From the NCBI GenBank assembly GCA_036011085.1, contig DASCMS010000129.1:1-64000 (forward strand): DNA of 64,000 bases. Reading direction: 5' to 3'. This document shows positions 7,691-15,749 of the stretch, piece by piece. The position numbers were made by a program, and so were the translations under genes. This DNA comes from UBA8231 sp036011085. Lineage in GTDB: Bacteria; Latescibacterota; UBA2968; UBA8231. The notes beneath the pieces were generated by a model, which searched no databases, was not told where the DNA came from, and was given only the letters and a program-made list of their open reading frames with translations. Position 1 is the first letter of the stretch. Every line of letters starts with the position of its first letter.

Positions 7691-10014
7691 GCGCCTACGT
7701 ACGTCTTACAGAGTCTTTGCGTGGGTTCGGGATGGCGCTGTTGCTCGGCGCCCTCAGTGCCGGCGCCGAGGCCCCTGCACACGCCGATGAGCCGCCCGTC
7801 ACGATTGAGGTGCCTGTCTTCGAAGGCGGCTCAGGACTCGACTTCTACTTCCACGTCGGCGAGGCCTACGAGGCGACGCGGCCCGATGTGGATGTCGACA
7901 TCTACGGCGACCCCCGAATTGCCGACAAGATCCGGGTCCGCATCCTCGAGGGCACCTATCCCGAGGTCACGAATGCGGACCTCAACTACTGGATCCTGAT
8001 ACGCAGCGGCGAAGTCCTGGCTCTCGATGAGTACCTGGACGGCCCGAGCTGGACGGGGGAGACAACCTGGCGCGAGACCTTCCTGCCCGGCAGCCTCGAC
8101 CGCTACACCCAGGATGGCAAGACCTACGGCATCGCACTGCAGTACGCGGCCCACGCCGTGTGGTACAACCGCAACATGTTCGAGGATCGCGGCTGGATGA
8201 AGCCGCGTACCTGGGACGAGTTCCTCGCCCTGTGCGAACAAATCAGGGGGGAGGGTATCTGGCCGCTGGCTTTTCAGGGTCGGTACCCCAATTACTCCCA
8301 GGGCCTGACCGACAACGCCTACTACCACCTTGTCGGTCGGGAGCGGTTCTATGAGCAGAAGTTCCTGGTGCCCGGCAGCTTTGACAATCTGGAGTTTGTG
8401 CAGGCCCTCGAGCTGGTGCAGCGAACGAGCTCCAACTACTTCCAGCCCGGCGCCGCGGGGATGAGCCACACCGAGGCGCAGATGGAGTTTTTCCTCGGCC
8501 ATACGGCGATGATCCTGTGCGGCTCCTGGCTGAAGAGCGAGATGCAGGGGAAAATCCCAGACGGCTTCAGACTGGGCACCTTTCCCCTCCCCATCACACC
8601 CGCAGGCGTGGCCGACCCCAAGGCGCTGTACACCTCGGCGGGATATTTCTTCGTGCTAAAAGGCAGCCGTCATCCGGAGCAGGGGGTCGATTTTCTCCGC
8701 TTCATGACCTCAGCCAGGATGGCCGGTGAGTTCGCGCGCATGCGCGACATCGTCGTCGCCGTGCGCGGGGCGATGGAGGGCAACCTCACCGAGGACATGC
8801 ACGAGCTGATGCGGATCGTGCAGGGGGCGACGACGACCTTCGGCCAGGCCCCAGGCGAGGGGTATCCGCAGTTCGACCAGTTTCTCGAGGACGCACGCTT
8901 CCAGCTGCTCAGCGGCGCGTCGACGCCGCAGCAAGTGGCTGACTTCCTGGAGGGGGCGGCCCAGGTGGTGCGGTCGCGCACCGAGAACCCGGATGTGGTG
9001 ACGGTACGGCACGTGTGGAAGCCGACATTCTTGCTCGGACTGCTGGCTGCCGCCATGGCCTACTGGGTGTGGTCGACGCTGCATCTCAGGGCGCAGAAGC
9101 GACGGGAGAAAGCGGCCGCGATCTCATCCGAAGGGCGGGTTCGCCTCAGCTGGGCGGGGGTGGCGTTTTTCGTCGGCCCGGCGGCCGTGTTCTACACGAT
9201 GATCGTCATCATCCCCAGCCTCAAGTCGTTCTCTTGGGCGCTGCACCGCTGGGACGGCCTGACGGAGATGACGTGGGTCGGGTTGCTCAATTTTCGGCGG
9301 CTGCTGTTCGAGAGCGATGGCTTCTGGATCGCCCTCGGCAACAACCTGTTCATCATGCTCGTGATCCCCTGCTTCGTGCTCCCCCTGGCCCTGTTCCTGG
9401 CGGTGTGCATCAGCCGCAAGCTATGGGGATCGCGTCTGTTCCGGATCGTGTTCTTTTTTCCCAACATCCTGGGACAGGTCGCCGCCTCGCTGTTGTGGAT
9501 GCACCTCTACCACCCGCAAGGGGGACCGGTCAACGCCATCCTGACAAGCCTCGGACTCGATGGCTTTGAGAGCTATGCCTGGCTGGCCCAGCAGAACCTC
9601 TACTGGGCCCTGGTGCCGATGTCGATCTGGGCCGCCGCGGGGTTCAACATGATCCTGTTCCTGGCCGCCATGGAGAGCATTCCCCAGACCGTGTACGAGG
9701 CAGCCGACATCGACGGCGCCTCGCCTTGGCTGCAGTTCTGGACGATCACTCTGCCGCTGATCTGGGAGGTGCTGTCCATCTCCATCGTGTTCATGATCAT
9801 CGGCGGCATGAAGGCCTTCGAAGTGATCTGGCTGTTGACGAACCAGAGGCCGGTCACGGAGAACCACGTGATCGGTACGCGCATGGTGCAGGCCATGTTC
9901 AAGGAGTTTCACGTGGGCGAGGCCACGGCGATCGCCGTGATCCTGTTCCTGATCGTGTTCTTCGGGACCACGGTGACCCTGCGGCTGATGCGCCGCGAAA
10001 CCGTCGAGTTCTAA
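7687..10014 (+). CDS. Fusion of extracellular solute-binding protein and MalF-type ABC permease
   Basis: One uninterrupted frame of about 775 residues carries two parts normally made separately. After a signal peptide (ending APAHA), residues about 35-430 form a CUT1-type sugar-binding protein (type I SBP, e.g. the TYGIALQYAAHAVWYNRNMF region). A transmembrane helix at about 443-463 then leads into a basic cytoplasmic linker and a MalF-like permease with several helices and an EAA loop near residue 670 (EAADIDGASPWLQFW). The topology is consistent: binding protein outside, linker and permease N-terminus inside. The TTG at 7687 is chosen because it overlaps the sulfatase stop (TTGA) and gives the signal peptide a basic N-region; TTG 7717 or ATG 7732 are alternatives. 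The partner permease follows immediately; no ATPase gene is nearby, so a shared MsmX/UgpC-type ATPase is inferred. Confidence 0.88.
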   Translation: MSAYVRLTESLRGFGMALLLGALSAGAEAPAHADEPPVTIEVPVFEGGSGLDFYFHVGEAYEATRPDVDVDIYGDPRIADKIRVRILEGTYPEVTNADLNYWILIRSGEVLALDEYLDGPSWTGETTWRETFLPGSLDRYTQDGKTYGIALQYAAHAVWYNRNMFEDRGWMKPRTWDEFLALCEQIRGEGIWPLAFQGRYPNYSQGLTDNAYYHLVGRERFYEQKFLVPGSFDNLEFVQALELVQRTSSNYFQPGAAGMSHTEAQMEFFLGHTAMILCGSWLKSEMQGKIPDGFRLGTFPLPITPAGVADPKALYTSAGYFFVLKGSRHPEQGVDFLRFMTSARMAGEFARMRDIVVAVRGAMEGNLTEDMHELMRIVQGATTTFGQAPGEGYPQFDQFLEDARFQLLSGASTPQQVADFLEGAAQVVRSRTENPDVVTVRHVWKPTFLLGLLAAAMAYWVWSTLHLRAQKRREKAAAISSEGRVRLSWAGVAFFVGPAAVFYTMIVIIPSLKSFSWALHRWDGLTEMTWVGLLNFRRLLFESDGFWIALGNNLFIMLVIPCFVLPLALFLAVCISRKLWGSRLFRIVFFFPNILGQVAASLLWMHLYHPQGGPVNAILTSLGLDGFESYAWLAQQNLYWALVPMSIWAAAGFNMILFLAAMESIPQTVYEAADIDGASPWLQFWTITLPLIWEVLSISIVFMIIGGMKAFEVIWLLTNQRPVTENHVIGTRMVQAMFKEFHVGEATAIAVILFLIVFFGTTVTLRLMRRETVEF

Positions 10015-10015
10015 C

Positions 10016-10846
10016 ATGGTCTTGCTGATCTACTGCATCCTGATCCTGTATACCTGTGTGGTCGTGTTCCCGATGACCTGGCTGCTGTACACGTCGCTGA
10101 AGACCGATCGTGACATCTTTCTCGACCCCTTCAGTCTGCCGGACCTGGGTGACCTTCAGTGGATGAATTTCGCCAACGCCTGGACCAAGGGTCATTTCGG
10201 CGACTACTTCTTCAACAGCATCGTCCTCACCGTCACCACGGTCACGTTGTCGGTGTTCGTGGCGGCCATGGCGGCGTACGCGTTGTCGCGGTTTCGCTTT
10301 CCCGGGGCGCGGCCACTGTTCTTCTACTTCCTCGCTGGCCTGATGATCCCCCTGCAGCTGGCGATCGTGCCGCTGTTTTTCCAGATGAAACAGATCGGGC
10401 TGCTCAATTCGCGCCTCGGTCTGCTCATCGCCTACGTCGCCTTCGGCATGCCCTTCGCCATTTTCATCCTCACGGGATTCTTCAAATCCCTGCCCTCCAG
10501 CCTGCACGAGTCGGCCCTGATCGACGGCTGCGGCGAGCTGCGCGCCTTCTGGTCGGTGATGCTGCCCCTGGCGCGGCCGGGACTGATCACGGTGGGGATC
10601 TTCTCCTTCCTCGGAACGTGGAACGAGTTCTTCATGGCCTTCATGTTTCTGTCTGGCGAGGGCTCCGAGGCGCTGCGCACGCTGCCTCTGGGGCTGGCGA
10701 ACATCACCATCGTCAGCCAGTACCGCTCCGACTGGGGCATGGCCTTCGCCGGCCTGGTACTGATGATGATGCCCACGCTGCTGGTTTATTCGGTGCTGCA
10801 GCAGCACCTGACGAAAGGTATCACCGTAGGTGCCCTGAAGGGCTGA
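10016..10846 (+). CDS. MalG-type sugar ABC transporter permease
   Basis: A 276-residue inner-membrane protein with about six helices and the CUT1 EAA loop near residue 165 (ESALIDGCGELRAFWSVML), where the ATPase docks. It would pair with the MalF half of the upstream fusion protein to form the channel. The ATG lies one base after the upstream stop codon, so translation is coupled. The hydrophobic start is a little shorter than in most MalG proteins, whose first helix is preceded by 10-15 cytoplasmic residues. Sugar specificity is unknown; flanking sulfatases suggest a sulfated or desulfated saccharide. Confidence 0.92.
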   Translation: MVLLIYCILILYTCVVVFPMTWLLYTSLKTDRDIFLDPFSLPDLGDLQWMNFANAWTKGHFGDYFFNSIVLTVTTVTLSVFVAAMAAYALSRFRFPGARPLFFYFLAGLMIPLQLAIVPLFFQMKQIGLLNSRLGLLIAYVAFGMPFAIFILTGFFKSLPSSLHESALIDGCGELRAFWSVMLPLARPGLITVGIFSFLGTWNEFFMAFMFLSGEGSEALRTLPLGLANITIVSQYRSDWGMAFAGLVLMMMPTLLVYSVLQQHLTKGITVGALKG

Positions 10847-10883
10847 CCTGACCTGTCGTACAATCCACCCAGGAGGGACCTGC

Positions 10884-12206
10884 ATGTCCAGCGAGCACCC
10901 CAATATCATCTTCATCAGCGCCGAGCAGCAGCGGGCGGACACGGTGCGCGCTGGCGGCGCCGAGTGGATGCGGACCCCGAATCTGGACAGCCTGTTCGGC
11001 GACAGCGTCGTCTTCGACAGGGCCTTCGCCCCGGCGGCGACCTGTGTCTCCAGTCGTGCCGCCTTCTACACGGGCCTGTTTCCCCACAACACCGGGATCT
11101 ACGGCTTCCAGCCGGCGTCGGGCTGCCTGCACTGGCTGCCGCGGCTGGCCGAGAGAGGCTATCACTGCGTCAGCATCGGCAAGACGCATCTGCCGCCCAC
11201 CGGCTTTCACGAACACCTGGCTGAACACGACAACAAGTGTGCCCTGAAGATTCGCGGTCAGGATTGCGACTGGATCCGCGCCGTACGCGCCGCCGGCTAC
11301 GAGCCACCCTTCGACCTGCACGACACGGACCCTGACTTCTACGACAACCTGGCGGCCATCGTCTGGCCCCTCCCGGATGAGCTGCACCCGGACATCTACA
11401 TGGCTGACCGCGCCCTGGAGTGGCTCGACGCCTGGGACGGGCGCGCCCCCCTCTACCTGCACCTCGGCTTCCTGAGCCCCCACGACCTCTACGACCCGCC
11501 GCAGCGCTTCCTCGATCTCTATGACGACGACGATATCCCCATGCCGCAGGTCACGGCAGAGGAGCGGGCGGGGATCCCGGATGAGCTGTTCGCCCAGCAC
11601 CGTCGGCTGGAGGCAGCCCACGGGGCGACGGTGATCAAGCCCAGCCGGGCGACGCCGGAGCGAATCCGCCGCATGCGCAAGCACTACTACGCCAGCGTGA
11701 CGATGATCGACGAGAAGATCGGCCAACTGGTGGACAAGTTGAAAGAGAAGGGACTCTACGACGCCGCCGTCGTCATCTTCACCTCAGACCACGGCGACCA
11801 CCTCTTCGACCACGACCTGATCTACAAGGGAGAGCTCTACGACACGATCGTGCGCGTGCCGCTGATGGTGAAGGCGCCGGGCGTGACACCGCAGTTCCGG
11901 CGCGAGGATCTGGTGTCACACATGGATGTTGTGCAGTACATCCTCGACATGGCCGGCGCCGATGGCGAAGGCCTGCACGGCGTGTCGCTGCGGACGGCTG
12001 TCGAGGAAGGAAGCGAGCACCCGAATCGCTATGTCTTTGCCGAGGAAGTGCCCGGACCAGGACTTGTGTCGTGGTCACCTCCTTCTCCTTGCCGAACAGG
12101 GGAAGGTAGCGGATCGGTGGAATCGTCCGCAGGGCGCAACCGCCCAGGGTCAGAGCCAGCAGGACACAAAGAGGGCCCAGCAGTCGTTGTGCCAAGTTGT
12201 TCATAG
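10884..12206 (+). CDS. S1-family sulfatase, C-terminally truncated, with variant CxSxR motif
   Basis: Sulfatase-like from residue 1 to about 392, then an unrelated low-complexity tail of about 48 residues that is the antisense of the neighbouring lipoprotein gene. Normal family members continue for roughly 80-120 residues beyond this point. Two active-site changes are visible: the formylglycine motif reads C-V-S-S-R (residues 54-58) with Ser in place of Pro, and the usual metal-binding Asp near residue 14 is Glu (FISAEQQRAD). The second metal motif TSDHGDH is intact. A strong ribosome-binding site (AGGAGGG at 10871-10877) supports the ATG. It was probably the last gene of the transporter operon. 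Whether the product still folds or works is doubtful. Confidence 0.8.
   Translation: MSSEHPNIIFISAEQQRADTVRAGGAEWMRTPNLDSLFGDSVVFDRAFAPAATCVSSRAAFYTGLFPHNTGIYGFQPASGCLHWLPRLAERGYHCVSIGKTHLPPTGFHEHLAEHDNKCALKIRGQDCDWIRAVRAAGYEPPFDLHDTDPDFYDNLAAIVWPLPDELHPDIYMADRALEWLDAWDGRAPLYLHLGFLSPHDLYDPPQRFLDLYDDDDIPMPQVTAEERAGIPDELFAQHRRLEAAHGATVIKPSRATPERIRRMRKHYYASVTMIDEKIGQLVDKLKEKGLYDAAVVIFTSDHGDHLFDHDLIYKGELYDTIVRVPLMVKAPGVTPQFRREDLVSHMDVVQYILDMAGADGEGLHGVSLRTAVEEGSEHPNRYVFAEEVPGPGLVSWSPPSPCRTGEGSGSVESSAGRNRPGSEPAGHKEGPAVVVPSCS
12055..12080. other. Junction where two convergent genes are both broken
   Basis: Reading from the left, sulfatase homology stops near 12060. Reading from the right, the minus-strand lipoprotein that starts at 12204 stops resembling a designed protein at about 12063. 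Both genes therefore lose their 3' ends at the same place, as expected from a deletion or translocation joining two loci, or from a wrong contig join. No insertion sequence or direct repeat is visible at the point. Confidence 0.6.
12063..12204 (-). pseudogene. N-terminal remnant of a small lipoprotein gene
   Basis: The ATG at 12204 starts a clear lipoprotein signal (LLGPLCVLLALTLGGCALR; Cys about residue 23) followed by about 24 more residues ending in a Lys/Glu-rich stretch. After that the frame runs antisense through the sulfatase to a stop at 11779 and is no longer credible protein. The gene lies 40 bases downstream of another lipoprotein gene on the same strand and would be the last gene of that operon. 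I read it as truncated at the 12.06 kb junction. The family cannot be named from 47 residues. Confidence 0.55.
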
Positions 12207-12244
12207 TAGTAGTATCGGAAGATTCGCCAGAACCTCCAGCGCGG

Positions 12245-12706
12245 TCACCGGCGGAGGCGGGGCAGGCTGAATTCGTCACGCTCGATGGCGGCTTCCAACT
12301 CCACCCGGAACAGGCTGTCCAGATGGGTAGTAATCCTCCAGCCTTCTGCCTCGTACAGAAAGTAGTAGAACGGGGCGCGCCCGGGTCCGACGGTGGAAGG
12401 ATCAAACTGGAGAAAGGCGAGACGATCGTTGATCTCCGTCTCCTGACCGATTTCGAGGCGGTCTACCTCCCGGCTCACACTCGGGCCTTCGATGTGAGCC
12501 GCCCAGCGGTCCGCATTGCCCTCGAATTCGAGTTGACGGTAGCCGCTGCTCAGACACAGCCAGGACGTTTCGGCGTCGCCGCGGGTCAGCGCCTCACGGT
12601 AGGTGCGGAACGTTGTGGCAGGGGTGGAAAAACGGAGATCTTCGCCGGCGCAGGACAGCAGCAGCAGAGCCAGAAGGAGCCCCGCGGGATGGCGACCAGT
12701 CGGCAC
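12245..12706 (-). CDS. Small lipoprotein with NTF2-like-looking domain
   Basis: A 153-residue predicted lipoprotein: hydrophobic signal with lipobox LLSC near residue 19, then one compact domain beginning STPATTFRTYREALTRGD. The pattern of an initial helix with 'aYreALtrGD' followed by beta strands resembles NTF2-like/SnoaL-like lipoproteins, which often bind small ligands; this is a resemblance, not a firm assignment. It sits 14 bases downstream of the first bifunctional-nuclease gene and so belongs to that operon. No catalytic residues can be proposed. Confidence 0.65.
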   Translation of the reverse strand: MPTGRHPAGLLLALLLLSCAGEDLRFSTPATTFRTYREALTRGDAETSWLCLSSGYRQLEFEGNADRWAAHIEGPSVSREVDRLEIGQETEINDRLAFLQFDPSTVGPGRAPFYYFLYEAEGWRITTHLDSLFRVELEAAIERDEFSLPRLRR

Positions 12707-12720
12707 GTTCAGCCGCCGGA

Positions 12721-13431
12721 TCAGGTCTGGGCGCTCTTGACGCGCTCGATTTCGTCGCGCAGCATGGCCGCTTCCTCGTACTCCTCGCAGATGACGGCCT
12801 GTTCCAGCTTGTGCTGCAGGTCGGAGAGGTGGTCGCGCGGCGCGTCCTCCACAACGGGAGTGGCCGGAGCGTCGTCAGCCTCCAGGGCCGCGGCGCGGGC
12901 GGCATCCTCAGCGGCCGTATCACCGAGAATCTGCGGCTCCAGTTCGTAGAAGCGACTGATGGTCCGGTCCAGATCGGCGCAGTCCGGGGCGCTGGAAATG
13001 CTGGCCATGTCGAGCAGTTCACCACTGATGAAGATGGAGGCGTCGGTACGCAACGCCAGGGCGACAGCGTCGGATGGCCGACAGTCGATCTCGCGCAGCC
13101 GGCCCTGCCGCTCGACGACGGCAGCGGCGTGGAATACCTGGCCCTCGACGGAGTGGATGACGACCCTGCGGACGGGCACCGACAGTTCATCGAGGAACGC
13201 CGCGAACAGGTCGTAGGAAATAGGTCGTAGAGGCCGTTCGCCACTGAGTTGCATCTGGATCGCTGCCGCTTCGAATTCACCCACCGCAATCGGCAGCAGA
13301 CGCGGTTCGTCTGCGTCCTTTTCGCACAACCACATCAGTGGTTTCTCAGCTCGCAGGTAGGGACTCGCCTTCACCACTGTCATCTCCACCAGGGCTCGGC
13401 GCTTGCGCGATGTGCTGCGGTTCTCGGTCAT
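12721..13431 (-). CDS. Bifunctional nuclease family (DUF151) protein with UVR motif, copy 1
   Basis: About 236 residues. The N-terminal two thirds match the bifunctional-nuclease (BFN, DUF151) family, seen in PLRPISYDLFAAFLDE and the strongly conserved CRPSDAVALALR. The C-terminus is a UVR motif (LEQAVICEEYEEAAMLRDEI), the helical hairpin that UvrB and UvrC use to bind each other. The start at 13431 follows the stop of the paralog by 25 bases; an internal ATG at 13383 or GTG just before it would give a start equivalent to the paralog and cannot be excluded. BFN proteins have reported RNase/DNase activity in some plants and bacteria, but the role here is unknown. Between copy 2 and a lipoprotein in one operon. 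Confidence 0.85.
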   Translation of the reverse strand: MTENRSTSRKRRALVEMTVVKASPYLRAEKPLMWLCEKDADEPRLLPIAVGEFEAAAIQMQLSGERPLRPISYDLFAAFLDELSVPVRRVVIHSVEGQVFHAAAVVERQGRLREIDCRPSDAVALALRTDASIFISGELLDMASISSAPDCADLDRTISRFYELEPQILGDTAAEDAARAAALEADDAPATPVVEDAPRDHLSDLQHKLEQAVICEEYEEAAMLRDEIERVKSAQT

Positions 13432-13456
13432 GGCAGTCGGGACATCGTCCTGGTTG

Positions 13457-14116
13457 TCAGTCTTTCGCCATCTGGGAGAGGCGGTCACGCAGACGCGCCG
13501 CCTCCTCATATGCCTCTTCGGCCACAGCTTGCTGCAGTCGCTTCTCGAGTTCCTCACGCTCCGTCACGGGATGCTCGGACTCAGCCAGCAGTTCGTCAAG
13601 GGTCACTGCGCCGGCCGGTGGTTCCTCGTCGACACTGGGCCCGGACAGATCGGTGGCCAATTCGAGCTCCTCGTCGACACTGGGCCCGGACAGATCGGTG
13701 GCCAATTCGAGCTCCTCGTCCCAGTCCTCTTCTTCGTCCTCCAACACGGACTCATCGGCAAAGATCGGCGCATCACTGCGCAGCGCAAGGGCGATGGCAT
13801 CACTGGGACGAGAATCGACGACCCGCTTGCGCCCGTCCTCATCCAGCAGACGGATTTCAGCGTAGTAGATGCCGTCCTGCAGGTCGATGATCGCCACTTG
13901 CTCGATACGGGCACCCGCTTCGTCCAGCAGCGCGTGGGCCATATCGTAGCTGAGAGGCCGGGAGGGCTTCTGACCACGGTGTGCCATGGAGATGGCGCGC
14001 GCTTCGGTCGGACCGATGACGATGTGCAGATTCGCCTCGCCCTCCTTGGCGTGCAGAACAACCCGGTGATAGGCCCTGGAGGATACCTGAACCCGGTGAA
14101 CTTCCATTTCAACCAT
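13457..14116 (-). CDS. Bifunctional nuclease family (DUF151) protein with UVR motif, copy 2
   Basis: Paralog of the next gene downstream, 219 residues, with the same order: BFN domain (RPLSYDMAHALLDE, SRPSDAIALALRSD) then a UVR motif (LQQAVAEEAYEEAARLRDRL). The two domains are joined by an acidic linker that contains a perfect 15-residue tandem duplication. It is the first gene behind a strong minus-strand promoter. BFN plus UVR is a known architecture in several phyla, but two tandem copies are unusual. The two copies are clearly diverged from each other, so the gene duplication is old, whereas the linker duplication is recent. Confidence 0.87.
   Translation of the reverse strand: MVEMEVHRVQVSSRAYHRVVLHAKEGEANLHIVIGPTEARAISMAHRGQKPSRPLSYDMAHALLDEAGARIEQVAIIDLQDGIYYAEIRLLDEDGRKRVVDSRPSDAIALALRSDAPIFADESVLEDEEEDWDEELELATDLSGPSVDEELELATDLSGPSVDEEPPAGAVTLDELLAESEHPVTEREELEKRLQQAVAEEAYEEAARLRDRLSQMAKD
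13623..13720. repeat. 45-bp perfect tandem repeat in the BFN copy 2 linker
   Basis: Two identical 45-base units (13623-13667, 13668-13712) plus 8 bases of a third. Being a multiple of three, the duplication adds 15 residues (SVDEELELATDLSGP) to the acidic linker without a frameshift. Identity at all positions shows a recent slippage or recombination event. Confidence 0.9.
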
Positions 14117-14152
14117 CGGTCTGCGACATCCCTGTTTGCGAAAGGAGGTGTG

Positions 14153-14180
14153 AATATAGCGACGCTCGAAACCGTGACAA
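14153..14180 (-). promoter_or_regulatory. Promoter of the bifunctional-nuclease operon
   Basis: On the minus strand TTGTCA (14180-14175) and TATATT (14158-14153) are 16 bases apart. Each box matches the sigma-70 consensus at five of six positions. Predicted start near 14146, giving a leader of about 30 bases to the ATG at 14116. Confidence 0.6.
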
Positions 14181-14184
14181 CAGG

Positions 14185-14343
14185 TCAGCTCCCGTCGCGG
14201 GTCGAAGCCGCGGCACGTACTTCGAGCGCCTCCACCGATGCCTGCAGTTCGTCGTTGCGGCGGGCGATACGGAACACGTAGCCGGCGAGCAGGGCGAAGA
14301 ATCCGCCGTAGGCGATGGCCAGATAGGTCAGTCCGGTTTCCAC
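14185..14343 (-). CDS. ccmD: CcmD-like small membrane protein of cytochrome c maturation
   Basis: A 52-residue protein with one transmembrane helix (LTYLAIAYGGFFALLAGYVF) followed by a basic, then helical charged tail, the standard CcmD form. In the family it holds CcmC and CcmE together for release of heme-loaded CcmE. The GTG at 14343 is preceded by AGGGGAG at good spacing; the longer frame upstream overlaps ccmC and is not used. Last gene of the ccm operon, directly upstream of the separate BFN promoter. Confidence 0.75.
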   Translation of the reverse strand: METGLTYLAIAYGGFFALLAGYVFRIARRNDELQASVEALEVRAAASTRDGS

Positions 14344-14372
14344 TGAGAGTACTCCCCTTAGGCGTGTGATGC

Positions 14373-15032
14373 CTACTGCAGTACCTGAAGTCTCGCCGCC
14401 TGGCGTTCCTGCTGAAGCCGCAGGCGGAATAACAGAAAGTACAGACAGGCGAAGGCGAAGTAACAGATCAGCTTCGTCTGCTGCATGGCCGGGTCGAGTT
14501 CGACCTGCACCGGGTGCTGCTGCTGGTCGGCGGCCCACATGTTGATCGAATAATGCACCAACGGCACGTTGACGAAGGCGATGACGCCGACAACGGCGGC
14601 GAAACGTTGTGTTCGTTCACCCGGCTCTCCGTAGGAGCGGACCATCAGGTAGGCCACATAGATGGTGAAGGTGATCAGCATCGTCGTCAGCCGCGGCTCC
14701 CAGCGCCAGAAAACGCCCCAGATCGGCCGGGCCCAGATCGGACCACTGAAGAGCACGAAGGCAGAGAACAGAACGCCAAGCTCGGCGCTGATCCCGGCGA
14801 AGCGGTCCCAGCGGTCGGCGCGCGTGCGCAGATACTGAACGCTGCCGACGAACACCAGCACGTAAGATATGCCTGCCGACAGCGCGGCAGATACGTGGAA
14901 GTAGAAGATGCGCTGCACGTACGGCCAGGTACTGCCCATCTGTGGCGGAGTGTCCGCGGGGGCGTAGAGAAACACGGCACCGATGGCGATGAGCATGGAC
15001 AGGGAAGCCAGTGCTGCGGGGAGCGATATCAC
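14373..15032 (-). CDS. ccmC: CcmC heme-handling membrane protein
   Basis: A 219-residue integral membrane protein with about six helices and the tryptophan-rich WWD-type signature GVFWRWEPRLT near residue 108, where heme is presented to CcmE. The two flanking periplasmic histidines expected in the family are present (FYFHVSAAL and LVHYSINMW). It lies three bases after ccmB and 29 bases before ccmD in the order A-B-C-D. The conserved Asp of WWD is Glu here (WEPRL), as in many CcmC proteins. Confidence 0.92.
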   Translation of the reverse strand: MISLPAALASLSMLIAIGAVFLYAPADTPPQMGSTWPYVQRIFYFHVSAALSAGISYVLVFVGSVQYLRTRADRWDRFAGISAELGVLFSAFVLFSGPIWARPIWGVFWRWEPRLTTMLITFTIYVAYLMVRSYGEPGERTQRFAAVVGVIAFVNVPLVHYSINMWAADQQQHPVQVELDPAMQQTKLICYFAFACLYFLLFRLRLQQERQAARLQVLQ

Positions 15033-15035
15033 GCC

Positions 15036-15749
15036 TTATTCCTCGATGACGAAGTCGAACAACATCCAGGCCAGTGTCGTGAAGACCACGGCGAACAATC
15101 CAAGCATACCGACGTGCACGGTCAATTCCGGCGGCCACATGGCGGGACTGTGCCCGGGGATCCGGGCCGCCAGAATCACTCCCGTGGCGGCAACGCAGGA
15201 GATCAACGCGGGAATCAGCACGGGGAGTACGAGCAGAGGCAGCAGGAACTCGCGCAGGCGCGAATGGCCGGCCATGGCCGCAAACAGGGTTCCCACGGAG
15301 GCCACGCTCGCTGAGCCGAGAGCAAAGACCGGCAGCAAGGGCAATAGATAGAGACCGGGCGTGAGGTTGAAGAAGAGCCCGAAAAGAGGCAGGGTCAGCA
15401 GCTGTACAGCGAGAAGGAACAGCACGTTGCCCAGCATCTTGGCAAGATACAGGGCGCCCCGCTCGACGGGGGCCACCAGGATCGCGTCGAGGCAGTCGTT
15501 GGTACTCTCGGCGGCAAAGGTGCGCTGCAATCCGAAGAGGCTGGCAAAGACAAAGGAAGACCAGAGCACGCCGGGGCCGATCTCCCACAGCGCGGCACCG
15601 CCCAGCTCGAAGCCGAAGTTGTAGACCAGCAGGACGAGAAGGACGAAGAACACCATCGGACTCAAGCGTTCCTTGGTGCGCCATTCGGAAACCAGGTCCT
15701 TGCGCAGCAGGAGCTTCACGTGGCCCCAGGTTCCCGGCAGGGCCTTCAT
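15036..15749 (-). CDS. ccmB: CcmB, permease subunit of the CcmAB complex
   Basis: A 237-residue inner-membrane protein with six predicted helices. The region ERGALYLAKMLGNVLFLLAVQ is typical of CcmB. Together with CcmA it uses ATP to release holo-CcmE from CcmC/D. The ATG at 15749 overlaps the ccmA stop (ATGA), showing coupled translation; a start at 15779 is possible but would overlap ccmA more deeply and adds a non-conserved tail. Confidence 0.9.
   Translation of the reverse strand: MKALPGTWGHVKLLLRKDLVSEWRTKERLSPMVFFVLLVLLVYNFGFELGGAALWEIGPGVLWSSFVFASLFGLQRTFAAESTNDCLDAILVAPVERGALYLAKMLGNVLFLLAVQLLTLPLFGLFFNLTPGLYLLPLLPVFALGSASVASVGTLFAAMAGHSRLREFLLPLLVLPVLIPALISCVAATGVILAARIPGHSPAMWPPELTVHVGMLGLFAVVFTTLAWMLFDFVIEE

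Noticed and set aside
11779..12204. Full-length lipoprotein of about 141 residues
   Set aside because: After about 47 residues the frame is merely antisense to the sulfatase coding region.
6185..12206. Mobile element or genomic island borders around the sulfatase-transporter block
   Set aside because: No integrase, transposase, direct repeats or tRNA flank is visible.
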